Shown here: piece by piece, positions 1 through 11,386 of the stretch
How the letters are laid out: the number at the start of each line of letters is the position of its first letter
Numbering within the stretch: position 1 is the first letter of the stretch
Source of the DNA: Selaginella moellendorffii
Taxonomy: Eukaryota > Streptophyta > Lycopodiopsida > Selaginellales > Selaginellaceae
NCBI RefSeq assembly: GCF_000143415.4
Contig: NW_003314315.1
Location: forward strand, 1,053,514-1,117,513
Length of the DNA: 64,000 bases
Direction: 5' to 3'
Position numbers and translations under genes: made by a program
The notes under the pieces: model-generated
What the model was told of the DNA's origin: nothing
Database searches by the model: none
Seen by the model: only the letters and a program-made list of their open reading frames with translations

Positions 1-238
1 CCACTACACCACTACAGGTTAAGTTCGTTACCCTACTGAAGACCTTAATATACCCTTGTGTTATGATCCATTGTGAAAAAACAAAGAACTAATCTCCCTA
101 GACTATGCTATGCCTTTTCTTGAGGTTTTTTACCACCCAACTCCTCAAAAGCTCCATTACGCCACCATTCCATTATGAGCCCTCAGGTAAGTTTAGTTCC
201 TTACTTTAATATGCCTTAATATACCCTTGAGCTTCTTT
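1..238. other. Flank of a decayed Ty3/gypsy element, no gene seen
   Basis: AT-rich sequence with no open frame of note. It lies immediately downstream, on the minus strand, of an integrase C-terminal remnant, so it is probably the 3' untranslated end of that element running out of the window. No LTR edge can be identified here. Confidence 0.4.
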
Positions 239-605
239 TTAACTGACATTGACCATGTGGTCAAAGCTCGTGCCTAACAATTCTTCCCCCCTAACAAAGT
301 CCTTGTCCCAAGGACGATGTCCATTTTCTACAGCCATATACATCAAAGAGGCATTATGCCCATCACTCCAGGATAGTATACCTTTCAATTGGCTGATATA
401 AAATACCAAATATATTGGTAGCCGCATCTGATAAGTCACCTTATCAATGCACTCCAATGAGAAAGTTTATCACTCTTCCCATTCCACAAAGGCACTAAAG
501 TGTTCTACCGCTCATTTGACGAAAAGATCATTGGCACAAAAACGATATCACACACCTTATATTCCCGAAATTGGCGATGTTCATTAGCAAACTTCTCCAC
601 TCTAT
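239..605 (-). pseudogene. Ty3/gypsy integrase C-terminal remnant
   Basis: Read on the minus strand, about 600 to 470 resembles the integrase tail (EKFANEHRQFREYKVCDIVF, like the usual KYADKHRR..FKVGD segment). Positions 457-239 continue with a YQMRLP..VFYISQLK stretch, which matches the segment that follows the GPY/F module. The frame carries at least one stop. The matching upstream pol part (reverse transcriptase, RNase H, integrase core) is at 8,420-10,212, also on the minus strand, so both are one old element split by the A' insertion between them. About 100 codons expected between the catalytic core and this tail are missing, probably lost with the left tip of A'. Assignment to Ty3/gypsy is by motif; the clade is unknown. 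Confidence 0.6.
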
Positions 606-1715
606 CCCTTTATCCTATGGCGATTTACCATAGGATACCACCACGAAGCGGAACCTAAACCCTCTTTGTGCCACGTGACAGATGCCACGTGTCACATACC
701 ACGTGTCCATAGGAACCCGAGGTTCAGGGCCTTGGGCCACTGAACGAAGGAACGGTGCCAAACTCCCAAGCGTGACGCCAAGGAGTGATGGAACCGGACC
801 ATGGAGCAACTCCCGAGCATATAGCCCAAGGAGCGAAGGGACAGGAGCCCGGAGCGACTTGGAATAGTCCTGGAGCAACCAACATCCCAATGCCAAGACC
901 AGCACGCAAAACGGAGCCAAACAAAGTCTGGCGCTATTTCGGCATACCGGTGGCCTAACACGAGGATATGGGTACTCCACCAGCTAGCATGGAATGGAAC
1001 TTGGGCTTAGACCCAAGCCGGACGCAAAACAAGGACAGGCACGCAAGCGGGAGCTAGACTATGCCTCAGGTTGGTCGGCCATGCCCGACCTACCCACTAT
1101 CCCTACTATACATTTGGAACCTCCCATAGCCCCCCCCCCTTGAGGAACACATGCTTTGGGCTTTCACCCCAAGCCTCCCTTAGTATCAGGAGTTAGTCTC
1201 AGGGACAAACTCGAAACTTACTAAATATGGAATGTCCTTAGATTGCGAATTTGGACACGGGACGAACACCATTGTGTTCAGGTCGATCTCTACATTCCGT
1301 AGATATGCCAAATGAGCAAATCTGGACACTTTCCATAAATAGCATTTGGGACCGAATGAGACTAACACAAAGGGCATGATAGCGAGGGTGTTTGGCAGAC
1401 ACGGTAAGCTATCATCCAGCGATATTGAGGGACTAATCTCAATACGCGTGAGTTCTTGCCAAGCCAGTGCAAGACAGAGCAAAAGAGAACTAAGAGCCAG
1501 GCTGAGAATGCTCAGCTAGAAACACATAGGAGTTCCTACCTTATGTTCATCTGGCTAAGTACAGATGCAAAGCCCAGTAAGCTAACACTTGGACAAGAGG
1601 GGCTAATAAAGGGAACCAGCAATACCGACCTCCTGCCATCATGGCAGTAAGGTAAGAGTGTCCGTAAGGACTAGCCGACAGGTAACTTTCAATACCCGAA
1701 GTCACATTCGCGACA
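606..1715 (-). repeat. 3' LTR of element A' (outer tip missing)
   Basis: About 98% identical by eye to 7,287-8,419, same direction. It carries a perfect 10-bp inverted repeat TATCCTATGG/CCATAGGATA with a 7-nt loop (611-637), three CACGTG boxes at 672, 686 and 700, and a C homopolymer near 1,130 that differs in length between copies. Homology to the other LTR begins at 606, so the terminal TGTAGCGCACGTGG tip is absent. Confidence 0.85.
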
Positions 1716-2914
1716 CTCTCCCCCCCTTGGGAAAATCGACGTCCTCATCGATGCATACTCGAGTCTAGAATACCGCCAAGGAAACAACTCCAAAAAAAGT
1801 TCACGGTACTCACACTATGTGAGAAATGCACCAACTTAAATGAGTTAGGGAGCAACCTCTTTGTCTAACGCGGATGTGCTACCAGCTCAGACACCTTCCG
1901 GCCGTCGCCGACAAGGAAATGACCAACGGAGTCAGCCACCCTTGCTGCTCTGAGAGTCACCCAGCTTACAAAAGTGTGATATGCCCTGCCCGCGGGAACA
2001 TAGAGAGAGAAGCCAGAGGCCCCAACCCTCCTAAGCAAAGAAACCAAACCCGTCGGTAAGGTTTAGATAGACTACTGTAAACAGGCAGTTAGAGTTGTTT
2101 ACACAGTCACGCCCTTTCAACGGACTAAGGAACATCGACAGAGAGGCGGGTTATGTGACCAGTCGACAGTAGCTACCCCATAACGAGAGATTTCACCATG
2201 CACACGAAGTGCCGAAGCCAGTCTGCCTATACTGGCCCAAACTCAAAGATCAATATATGAACTATATCAAAGTCATAAACAATGATATCTTAGAGATTTA
2301 ATTATCAGTGAATAAAGCTTAAATTAGAACACAAAGTATTCCAAGTAAGTTATCATCCGATAAACCAGTATGAGAGTATAAAAGTCACCAAGATCATCAT
2401 AATTGGTAAACATAGGAATGACCATCCAACAAAATTCAATAGCAAGTATATCATCAAGGAAACTCAATGATGAAACTTAACTATCGAAAATGGTAGATAG
2501 AATGCCAAACAACTTACGAAAGATAACTCACAGAACACAGAGTATCATTGACTGGCAAACAGAATGCTCGCGAATGTATCACCTAAAGATAATAACATTC
2601 CAATTTATCAGAATGAACTCGAGCAATAATCCACAAAACAGAATGAATGGGGTAAGACCAACAAACACTCATTCATGCCAACTATCGCACTCGCCAATCT
2701 GAATAGATCCTGGTCAATAATACCAAGGAACTCAAGTTGCCTAAGCAAGTGTCAGCAACATCCTATCGATATCTCAAACCCAAGAGACCAATCTAGAGCA
2801 AACCACAAAGAACATGTGGTATTGCAAAAAGCCATAAGCCATCAAAGAGAATAACTAACCATCATGAAAGATCATCAATCATCCCATCAATAAAGAGATG
2901 CATAATCATCGTTT

Positions 2915-3504
2915 TGTAAGCAACCAAAGGGAACGACTCGAGAGACGGTCCATGGGGTTCAAATATAGAGGGAAAAGGCCCATGAACAAGAGTGCACCCC
3001 CTTTTCTAATCGGTTAAGGGTCTTGGGATAGTTGGAGTTAAGCGTCCTTGGGTTTGAATAGTACTGGGATGGGTGACCTCCTGGGAAGTCCAAACTCAGG
3101 AGCTTACATTTAGTATTAGAGGGGTCTCGGGTCCGACTCTGTTGGTTGGCTAGGGGAATCGCACCACATGTTGATTGACATCTGGCTGGTCCAGTTTGCT
3201 CCCACTGGGCTCGACCCGAGGGGTAGGGTGTCAAGAGAGCGGGGCTCTCGGGAGAGCTGCGGCTCTCAGCTTCCGTTCACGAGGGCGTGAATTTGCAGGG
3301 AAGCATGGTGGATTGTAAGCAACCAAAGGGAACGACTCGAGAGACGGTCCATGGGGTTCAAAAGAGGGAAAGGGCCCATGAACAAGAGTGCACCCCCTTT
3401 TCTAATCAGTTAAGGGTCTTGGGATAGTTGGAGTTAAGCGTCCTTGGGTTTGAATAGTACTGGGATGGGTGACCTCCCGGGAAGTCCAAACTCATGAGCT
3501 TACA
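2915..3504 (+). mobile_element. Cassandra-type TRIM with 5S-rRNA-like LTRs, complete
   Basis: A 590-bp element with two near-identical terminal repeats: 2,915-3,108 (194 bp) and 3,314-3,504 (191 bp), each starting TGTAAGCAACC and ending GCTTACA. Exact 5-bp target duplications CGTTT lie at 2,910-2,914 and 3,505-3,509. The 205-bp interior codes for nothing and begins with a decayed primer-binding site (TTTAGTATTAGAGG; the copy at 25,464 has the better TTTGGTATCGGAGC). Each LTR contains about 55 bases close to the 3' half of plant 5S rRNA. Tiny size, initiator-tRNA priming and 5S sequence in the LTR define the Cassandra group. Inserted in the non-coding interior of A'. The element cannot encode its own replication proteins and would depend on others. 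Confidence 0.85.
3036..3091 (+). ncRNA. 5S-rRNA-like segment in Cassandra LTR (left copy)
   Basis: The stretch contains AGTTAAGCGT (box A of the 5S internal promoter), CTTGGG, TAGTACTGGGATGGGTGACC (intermediate element and box C region) and CTGGGAAGTCC. Against remembered plant 5S rRNA it differs at about 6 of 55 positions. The 5' half of 5S is not recognisable, so this is not a functional 5S gene. The right LTR repeats it at 3,432-3,487. RNA polymerase III transcription is known for Cassandra elements as a group; for this copy it is inference. Confidence 0.75.
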
Positions 3505-6500
3505 CGTTTAAGAAGGAATCCACCATCCCGAAGAACGGCAAACCATTCTATATCAACAATAATCAAGCAAAACTTTTTGACAAGGATAATCAACTATCCT
3601 AGATGATAGTCAATCATCACCAATGATTGCTAGATGCAAATACTAACTTTAACAGCGAAGCTAAAGAGCCAAAAATGCCTTCTCCCCAACAACTTTTAAC
3701 AAATGGAACAATGAGCATAATAAACTCAAAGGACCAAAAGTTTGAAGAAGCCTATAGCCAAGTCTTGCCTAACAATGATCACAAGTCTCGCACGAACTAA
3801 CTTCAATGTTAAAGAAGAAATCATGGTAGAACCACAATATCCCCTTCAATACATCCATAAGCTAAACTTCATAATGCGAAAGCTAATGAAGAGCATGTCT
3901 GCATCAATCCAAAAGCCAAGCATAACGAAGTTATGCTCAACAAGTGATCATCTAATCGATCCTCCATGAATCCATCTATAACAAGACGTAGCTCACATCG
4001 TAACAAGCAGAAGGGGAATCATCAATGATCAATATATTCCAATTCAAACCCAATAAGGATTCAAAATTTCCAATATTGATCACTAACTCTTTTGTTTGTA
4101 GAGTTAGCATAGTCCATGACTGAATCACTTTTCAAGGACAAGCTTAAAGCTCAACCCTTACTAAACAAACTCATCGAGAATACAACTAACTTAACTTGCC
4201 ACTCAGTTCATTTAAACGTCAACACAGTTGCTAACTAGCAAATGCATGAATGCTAACAACACAAAGCTAAAGCCAAATCATCAACATTTTTCATCAAGAC
4301 TAATGAAACTCAATATCAATCCTAAGGAAAGACATTTCATTTCACTCAAGTCTCAATATCAATAATATTAATGACAAGGCATCACTTCAATGCCATCAAC
4401 ATCAGGACAAAGCTAGAAGAAAGCAAGAGTGAATCACCACTCGGAGCTTTCCAGCAACCAAGCTAACCAAAGGCGAAGATACTATACTTAGTATCCGAGA
4501 CCAATCCTTTAGCAAAACTCAGTGACAAATAACACATCATCAAGGAGTGAATCACCACATCCAAGACTCAATGAAATCCAACACTATAGACCAAACGTAA
4601 CTAAATGATATCAACAAAGGAATTGATATGCCAACATGGAAAAACCATGTTAGCCTAATGACACGATCCTCCGCAACACCATCTGGTAAAGCAAGCCCAC
4701 CACTGCTAAATCATCATCGAGCAAAGCAAGTGTCAACGGTCCTTGATGAAGTCTACAAGTAATCACTAGTCGCAAAGCAACTAACAATCACTCCTCAACT
4801 TGCGTTCACAAGACTCAACACTAAACTCATATCATCAAGTCATATACTCATCCAATATGAACGTAATACCTCATGTACGAGATAAAAGTTCATAGACAAG
4901 CACAAACTAAATGACCACTCGAATCCAACTCAACCGCAATAAGCTCACTAATGCATTTAGTCAATAGTTCTGAGCATGCCTTGAAGAGGCTAGCTATGCA
5001 TGATCAACACTCAGTCGAAACTAAAGTGAAGACCATGAGATGGACTCATATTGGTACACAACCTCCTCATAGACAAAGCTATAGTATGGGTACCAACATC
5101 TCAGCTTGCAAACAACTAAGTTGGACATCACCATCCTCAGCCAAGGCGCAGGGCCACCAAGACCAAGTCAAGATCAGTGAGAGCTCACTACTCTCATAGA
5201 GTCTAACATAATGCAAGGTGCAACCTGCCACCAAGCATAGCGCTACAAAAGAAAGGTACAAGGGTCACCTTTCTGAGAAAAGTGCAACGGCCACTTTTCT
5301 ACACCAACTCAAGACTCTATCCAACTCAATTGCCTTAGCCCCAAAAGTTAGCATCCCTTTCAGGCCGCATCATACAAACTATCTACTAAGGTTTAAGCCA
5401 ACCGAAGCCAACTCCAACCCCTTCAACAGTTTGTACTAGCTTACGAAAACGGAATGGTTTTCGAGCAAAGTGACTAACAGATCAGCCATTGGAAAAGTCT
5501 AAAAATTTGTGGAAAATTTTCCATCCTAGAGAAAGAATGACTCTCAATCCAGGATTGCAAACTTTCAAGACTCAACCAACTTCTTCCTACCAACAACTTC
5601 ACATAGGCTCACCTCAACACAAATTCTCATGATCCAACAACATGCTTAAGCATCGAACATCTTTGCCCATATAACCGACATCCAACACTGACATCCGCAA
5701 AGTGCAAAATGAACATCCAAGGCTTGATCACGAAGACCACATCTTCGGATATCCATATTGCACTAACACTCTTCTTCAATCACCTTCAAGATCCAATGTG
5801 AAGCCAAAACACTAACAAGAAAAATGACATGGAAAAATCAAGGTCCAAGGAAAATTCCTCATCACTTGAAATAACAATACCACTTCCACACAAGTGCTAG
5901 TGATGTCAATGCCCCAACTACACATCTTCTCCATCCAACAATCTACTCCAAGTGCTAACGGATCAACCGACAAGCTATAGCAAATGAATGCTACAACCCT
6001 TTCCAACACCTAACAGGCAAACTCAAGGAAACAAGGTACCAACTTAAGCTTAGCATAATGGACCACTATAGAGAATCCAGTCAAAGCTACTACAATGCTA
6101 CTACATGCAAGTAGACTAGCTTCTCTATCAACCAATTTGGGGTTGATCATCATTTACCCAAGCAACTTCATAAACACATTGCTTATTATCACATGGATAT
6201 GATATAAATCACAATGACTTGATCATCAATCAAGCAACACTATGAGAAATGCCCATGTCACTACTGTAAAGGTTTATGTGAATATCAAGTGCTAACTCAA
6301 TTCGACAAAATGCAACATAAATGCCACACCCTATCAATAGAGATTTACAACACCCAACACCACTAACTTTTGTTCACAACATGGACAAGCTCATGCTATT
6401 CTCTTTCCGACCAAACTCAAAACTAATCCAACACCAAGCTACTCAAGGAGCAATAGCAAGGTTCCCCGGAAAAGAATTGAGCATTGCAACCCAAGTCTTC

Positions 6501-7286
6501 CAATAGCGAGCCTAGACAAAATGGTTTAGTGTTTCACCACTATCCATCCCATAACTCACCACTTGTAAGACCATCACTTCCAACATGCATCAAGGTAGGG
6601 ACTCTTGATTGCATTATGTGAACACAAGCAATGAGTTAACACCTCCTTGCAAATCATCTCTTCAAGAAGAGAAAATGATTTACGTATTTGATCCTCCGTC
6701 CCCGATGACTCTCTTTTCGGTCTCATCTTTGACCAAACCTCAAGCTTGCTTTCACACTGCCTTTAGTTCAATCGAAGAAAAGTTTATGAGAGAGCACGGC
6801 AATGATTACTTGAACCAATAGACTATTCCCTACAGTCTTGATTGAGCCACTTATAATCATGCCTAGGAAGGATCCACTAGTACCATGCTAAATAGCTACG
6901 GACCAGCCTATTTGCCACTCATAGCAAACCTAGGGAAAGTTTATTTTCACCCATGGTACATGGAACAACTCATGGAACCACTGATAGGCTAGCATTAATC
7001 CTGCCAACTCTAAGTGTAACCTTGAGTTGCTAATGTGCCTCACTCACTCGCCCAAGCGCAAACTCATGCTACTGGAACAACTCAATCCTTCTTATGAGCC
7101 CAAGAGCAAGCTCATATAATACAGTACAAAACGGTAACCAAATCCATACTCAAGGAACATTTGCGAAGCCTTTGCACCCAAACATGTACCCACTCGGATC
7201 ATCGTTTTCATCTCTGCGTATGCAACGAGACTAGTTGCCCAATCTCATTGAATAGTACTCGCTGAGACTCATCCTCTGATACCAAA

Positions 7287-8419
7287 TGTAGCGCACGTGG
7301 TTTTGACCCTTTATCCTATGGCGATTTACCATAGGATACCACCACGAAGCGGAACCTAAACCCTCTTTGTGCCACGTGACAGATGCCACGTGTCACATAC
7401 CACGTGTCCATAGGAACCCGAGGTTCAGGGCCTTGGGCCACTGAACGAAGGAACGGTGCCAAACTCCCAAGCGTGACGCCAAGGAGTGATGGAACCGGAC
7501 CATGGAGCAACTCCCGAGCATATAGCCCAAGGAGCGAAGGGACAGGAGCCCGAAGCGACTTGGAACAGTCCTGGAGCAACCAGCATCCCAATGCCAGGAC
7601 CAGCACGCAAAACGGAGCCAAACAAAGTCTGGCGCTATTTCGGCATACCGGTGGCCTAACACGAGGATATGGGTACTCCACCAGCTAGCATGGAATGGAA
7701 CTTGGGCTTAGACCCAAGCCGGACGCAGAACAAGGATAGACACGCAAGCGGGAGCTAGACTATGCCTCAGGTTGGTCGGCCATGCCCGACCTACCCACTA
7801 TCCCTACTATACATTTGGAACCCCCCATATCCCCCCCCCCCCTTGAGGAACACACGCTTTGGGCTTTCACCTCAAGCCTCCCTTAGTATCAGGAGTTAGT
7901 CTCAGGGACAAACTCGAAACTTACTAAATATGGAATGTCCTTAGATTGCGAATTTGGACACGGGACGAACACCATTGTGTTCAGGTCGATCTCTACATTC
8001 CGTAGATATGCCAAATGAGCAAATCTGGACACTTTCCATAAATAGCATTTGGGACTGAAATGAGACTAACACAAAGGGCATGATAGCGAGGGTGTTTGGC
8101 AGACACGGTAAGCTATCATCCAGCGATATTGAGGGACTAATCTCAATACGCGAGAGTTCTTGCCAAGCCAGTGCAAGACAGAGCAAAAGAGAACTAAGAG
8201 CCAGGCCGAGAATGCTCAGCTAGAAACACATAGGAGTTCCTACTTTATGTTCATCTGGCTAAGTACAGATGCTAAGCCCAGTAAGCTAACACTTGGACAA
8301 GAGGGGCTAATAAAGGGAACCAGCAATACCGACCTCCTGCCATCGTGGCAGTAAGGTAAGAGTGTCCGTAAGGACTAGCCGACAGGTAACTTTCGATACC
8401 CAAAGTCACATTCGCGACA
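7287..8419 (-). repeat. 5' LTR of element A'
   Basis: Complete LTR of 1,133 bp, TG...CA ended on either strand. It retains the outer GCGCACGTGG box (CACGTG at 7,294) as well as the cluster of three CACGTG boxes. The primer-site complement lies 2 bp to its left (7,274-7,284). Immediately right of 8,419, sequence resumes with integrase-core similarity, so the element's right junction is intact. Confidence 0.88.
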
Positions 8420-10212
8420 TAAACTACCTGCAAATTCCATTTGCACACCATCAAAATCTTATTAAGTTCTATGGCTAGATCAGTTGCCTAGCATATCTTT
8501 CACCACCTAATTCACATGCTCAGTTTGCCCATATGTCTAAAGATGATCTCTAATTGAGAGTTTGAAAGTCACTTGCATAGCCTTTGTAAAGCTTTTCAAA
8601 AATCCCCTAGTGAACTTTTAATCTTGATCACTAATGATGTCCTGGAAAACCTTCTTGAAGTAGACCACAACTAAATATGAGGTAGTGACAATCTTCCAGA
8701 GAGCCAACAACTATATATACTTTGTTAAACAATCCATACTTACTCCTTTTGCCTTTGTGTTTGTGGCAAAAAGGTGATGAAGTCTATACAGATATTACAC
8801 CAATAGCTCTGAGGAATAAGTAAAGGTTGCAAAAGTCCTTTTAGCTTCTTCTGTGACACTTTTACTTATTGACAGAGCTCACTTGATTTACAATACTTGA
8901 AGATGTCAACCTTCATATTCCTCCAATAAAAATTGCACTTAATCAACTTATACGTCTTCTTCCCCCCAAAATAACTAGCATCTAGATGATTATAATAGTG
9001 GAATAAAACTTGAGTAATTAATGCATCCACCCATAGCAAATATACATGGCTATTATAGTAAAGAATCCCATCCACCAATGAGAAAAGTGCTTCCATCTAC
9101 ACTTATAAAAAGACCACCTCAACATCCTAAGTCTGAGCACACTCAACCAACTATCCAAATTCAATGACCACCTTACTCAAATGATGACAAAATCGTGTTT
9201 TTAATGCTATTATATGACGAACATGAGATAAAGCATCTGCAACCACATTTGATTTTCCCGGACTATGCTTAATAGGAAACTTCCTAAACTCCATGAGTTT
9301 GACCATCCAACAAATTTGCCTAGTGTTCAACTCCTTCTATGTGAAAAGATACACAAGAGATTTGTGATCTGTCACACCATGAACACTACACCATAAAGAT
9401 AGTGCCACCATGTCTGCAAGGCATGAACAATAAAGAGTAACTCTTGCTGATATATGGAATAATGTTGCTCTATGGGATTCAAAATTTGACTCTCATATGC
9501 AATAGGTTGTCCCTCTTGTATGAGATTTCTTCCCAATGCATAACAACTCACATCACATATCACCTTGTAAAGTTTTGATGGATCGGTAATGCAAAACACT
9601 AGAGCCTCGCTCAACAACTGTTTCAATGCCACAAACTCTTTTCATGTGGCTTCTTCCACTCAAATGGCACATTCTTGCGCAACAATTGTGTCAAAGGAAT
9701 AGCCACCTCCACAAACTTATGCTAAAAACATCAGTAGTAACTAATCATACCAAGGAAGGTTCGTAACTCAGCCATTGAAGTCGGTGTAGGCTAGTTTTCC
9801 ACCACAGCCACCTTCCTTGGATCTGTCTTGACACTCTTAGATGTCATAATATAGCTTAGATATTCCATCTCTGACTTTATAAACTCACATTTGCTCTTCT
9901 TCACATATATTTTGCTGTCATGCAATAATAAAAGAACCTTGTGCAAATTCACTTTATGCTCCTCCATATTCTTGCTGAAAACAAGAATATTGTCCAAGAA
10001 AATCTTCATAAACTTATGAAGATACGCCTAAATACCTTTATCATCAACTGAGTAAATGTGGCTAATGCATTTGTCAAACCAAACAGCATAATCATAAACT
10101 CAAAATGCTCGAAGCTTGTGTTGAATGCCATCTTCGAGATAGATGCATAATCCATTGCAATCTAATGATATCCACTCCTTAGATCAATCTTGGTAAACAC
10201 TTATGTTTCGCT
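8420..10212 (-). pseudogene. Decayed Ty3/gypsy pol: RT, RNase H, integrase
   Basis: On the minus strand the pol order is readable. Reverse transcriptase at about 10,210-9,790 has FTKIDLRSGYHQI and IFLDNILVFSK, where the usual YVDD-type site carries D to N. RNase H at about 9,632-9,372 reads VICDVSCYALGRNL. The integrase zinc-binding segment at about 9,096-8,866 has YYNH and KCNFYWRNMKVDIFKYCKS. Integrase core remnants at about 8,650-8,420 have an IISDQD-like DDE aspartate and YGQTEHVN. Stops and frame changes break it throughout, so it is dead. Its C-terminal tail is at 239-605 beyond A'. Gene order and motifs indicate Ty3/gypsy. The upstream end stops abruptly where the palindromic unit begins at 10,216. 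Confidence 0.75.
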
Positions 10213-10215
10213 CAT

Positions 10216-10330
10216 GGAGATGAGAGGGAGAACAAGCAATCAATGCTACAACTTTTATGATTGAATGGCACTTCTCGCTCAAAACCGCATTCACTTCAAC
10301 AATACTATTCCTCTCACAATCAATTATACA
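10216..10330 (+). repeat. Left 115-bp direct terminal repeat of the palindromic unit
   Basis: Matches 23,701-23,816 in the same direction with about 15 differences by eye. It starts TGGAGATGAGAGGGAGAA and ends CACAATCAATTATACA, so it has TG/CA ends like an LTR but is very short. Left of it the Ty3/gypsy reverse transcriptase remnant stops; right of it unique arm sequence begins. No initiator-tRNA primer site follows. Confidence 0.6.
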
Positions 10331-10573
10331 TATCTTAATATCTAAAGCATTGAATGATTGTGTCTATTGATCGCCATCAAAGAGAATGAAAATCATGACC
10401 ATTGATCGAGACTGTTGATCACGTCCGTTGATTTTTATAGTTTTATACCTAGGGTTGGAGCAGCAAATGGCAAGAGAAAGGCATGTTTGAGTAGGGAAGG
10501 GTGACAGAAAGGAGCTTCAACCTAGCAATGTGCTCAAGGATGCTCCTCAAACAAAGTATGCTTCTGTGAGAAA

Positions 10574-11103
10574 GTCGATTCATGCACGAACTGACATTTC
10601 CTCACCTTCTTTCTTCCATTAGAAGTTTTCTTTTTTCTCGACTTTTGTTTTCTCTTGAGGGATAGAGATATCAGTTCTTGTGCAAACCGACATCTCTTAG
10701 CATTCTTTTTCATTTTCTGTTAGCTTTTCGCCCATCTCTACCTCGTTTTTTTTTATTTCTTTTCCTTGTTGAAGGGGTGGGAAAGGTCGGTTCGCGTGCG
10801 AACCGATGTCTCCCCACTTTCATTTTTTCTAGACGCAAGCTTTCTTAGTTTTTTTCATGTTTCTAGTGATGAGATCTCTATATTTTAAAAAACAAAGAGA
10901 GATAGAAATATTGGTTCTTGTGCGAACCGATATCTTTAAGGTTTATTCTTGATTTTAATGACTTAATGGGGCATTTCATGTGAAAATAAGAGGGTGGAAA
11001 ATGTCGGTTCTTGCATGAACCCACCTCTCCCATATTCTTGTTGTGTTTTTCTTTTATCTCAAGAGGTAGGGTGAGGCTGATTCTCGCGCAAACCAACCTC
11101 TTG
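10574..11103 (+). repeat. Row of six short hairpins, left arm
   Basis: Six degenerate palindromes of the type (G)ATGTCGGTTC-loop-GAACCGACAT occur at about 10,574-10,595, 10,667-10,695, 10,784-10,812, 10,903-10,935, 11,001-11,025 and 11,071-11,103, with centres 74 to 121 bp apart. Between them the sequence is T- and purine-rich and not conserved. The same row, inverted, is in the right arm. Position at the outer end of each arm, just before a gene-like region, resembles the subterminal repeat arrays that transposases bind in plant DNA transposons; that is inference only. Confidence 0.75.
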
Positions 11104-11386
11104 CAGTGACTTGTGGTTTTTTCCTAAACATTTCTTGTAGTTTACAATTTATTTTTCACATCTTTTACTTACAATTTTTTTTTGTGAGAGCAGATATAAA
11201 TCAACCTTGACTGCCTGGAACTTCCAACAAGGGACTTGAACTTAAAATGCCATAAATTTGCTTTACATTACAAGTTAGATGTTATAGTATTTTTACTTTT
11301 TATTTTAGAGGAAGCGCCGAGGCTAGCCTCAATGGTCTCGTTCTCCAAGAAAAGGCAGCCGCCTTCATCACTGTGGGCTTGGTTGA

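Larger units (their letters stand above)
606..8419 (-). mobile_element. Non-coding LTR retrotransposon A' (LARD-like), minus orientation
   Basis: Two direct repeats of about 1.1 kb (606-1,715 and 7,287-8,419) flank 5.57 kb with no protein longer than about 92 residues, so this is a large non-autonomous (LARD-type) element. The repeat starts with TG and ends with CA. Just left of the right LTR, 7,274-7,284 reads CTCTGATACCA, the complement of the TGGTATCAGAG initiator-tRNA-Met primer site, which fixes the element on the minus strand. A C-rich run right after 1,715 is the complement of a polypurine tract (GGGGGGGGAGAG). By eye the LTRs differ at roughly 20 of 1,107 aligned positions. The left LTR lacks its outer 19 bp or so, and no target duplication is visible, so the left tip was deleted. 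A Cassandra-type TRIM sits inside. A plus-strand relative (A) is at 33,678-46,159. The element disrupts the integrase of an older Ty3/gypsy copy. Confidence 0.85.

Noticed and set aside
3036-3091. A functional 5S rRNA gene
   Set aside because: Only the 3' half of 5S is recognisable, and it lies within LTRs that repeat it exactly; it is a Cassandra-type LTR component.
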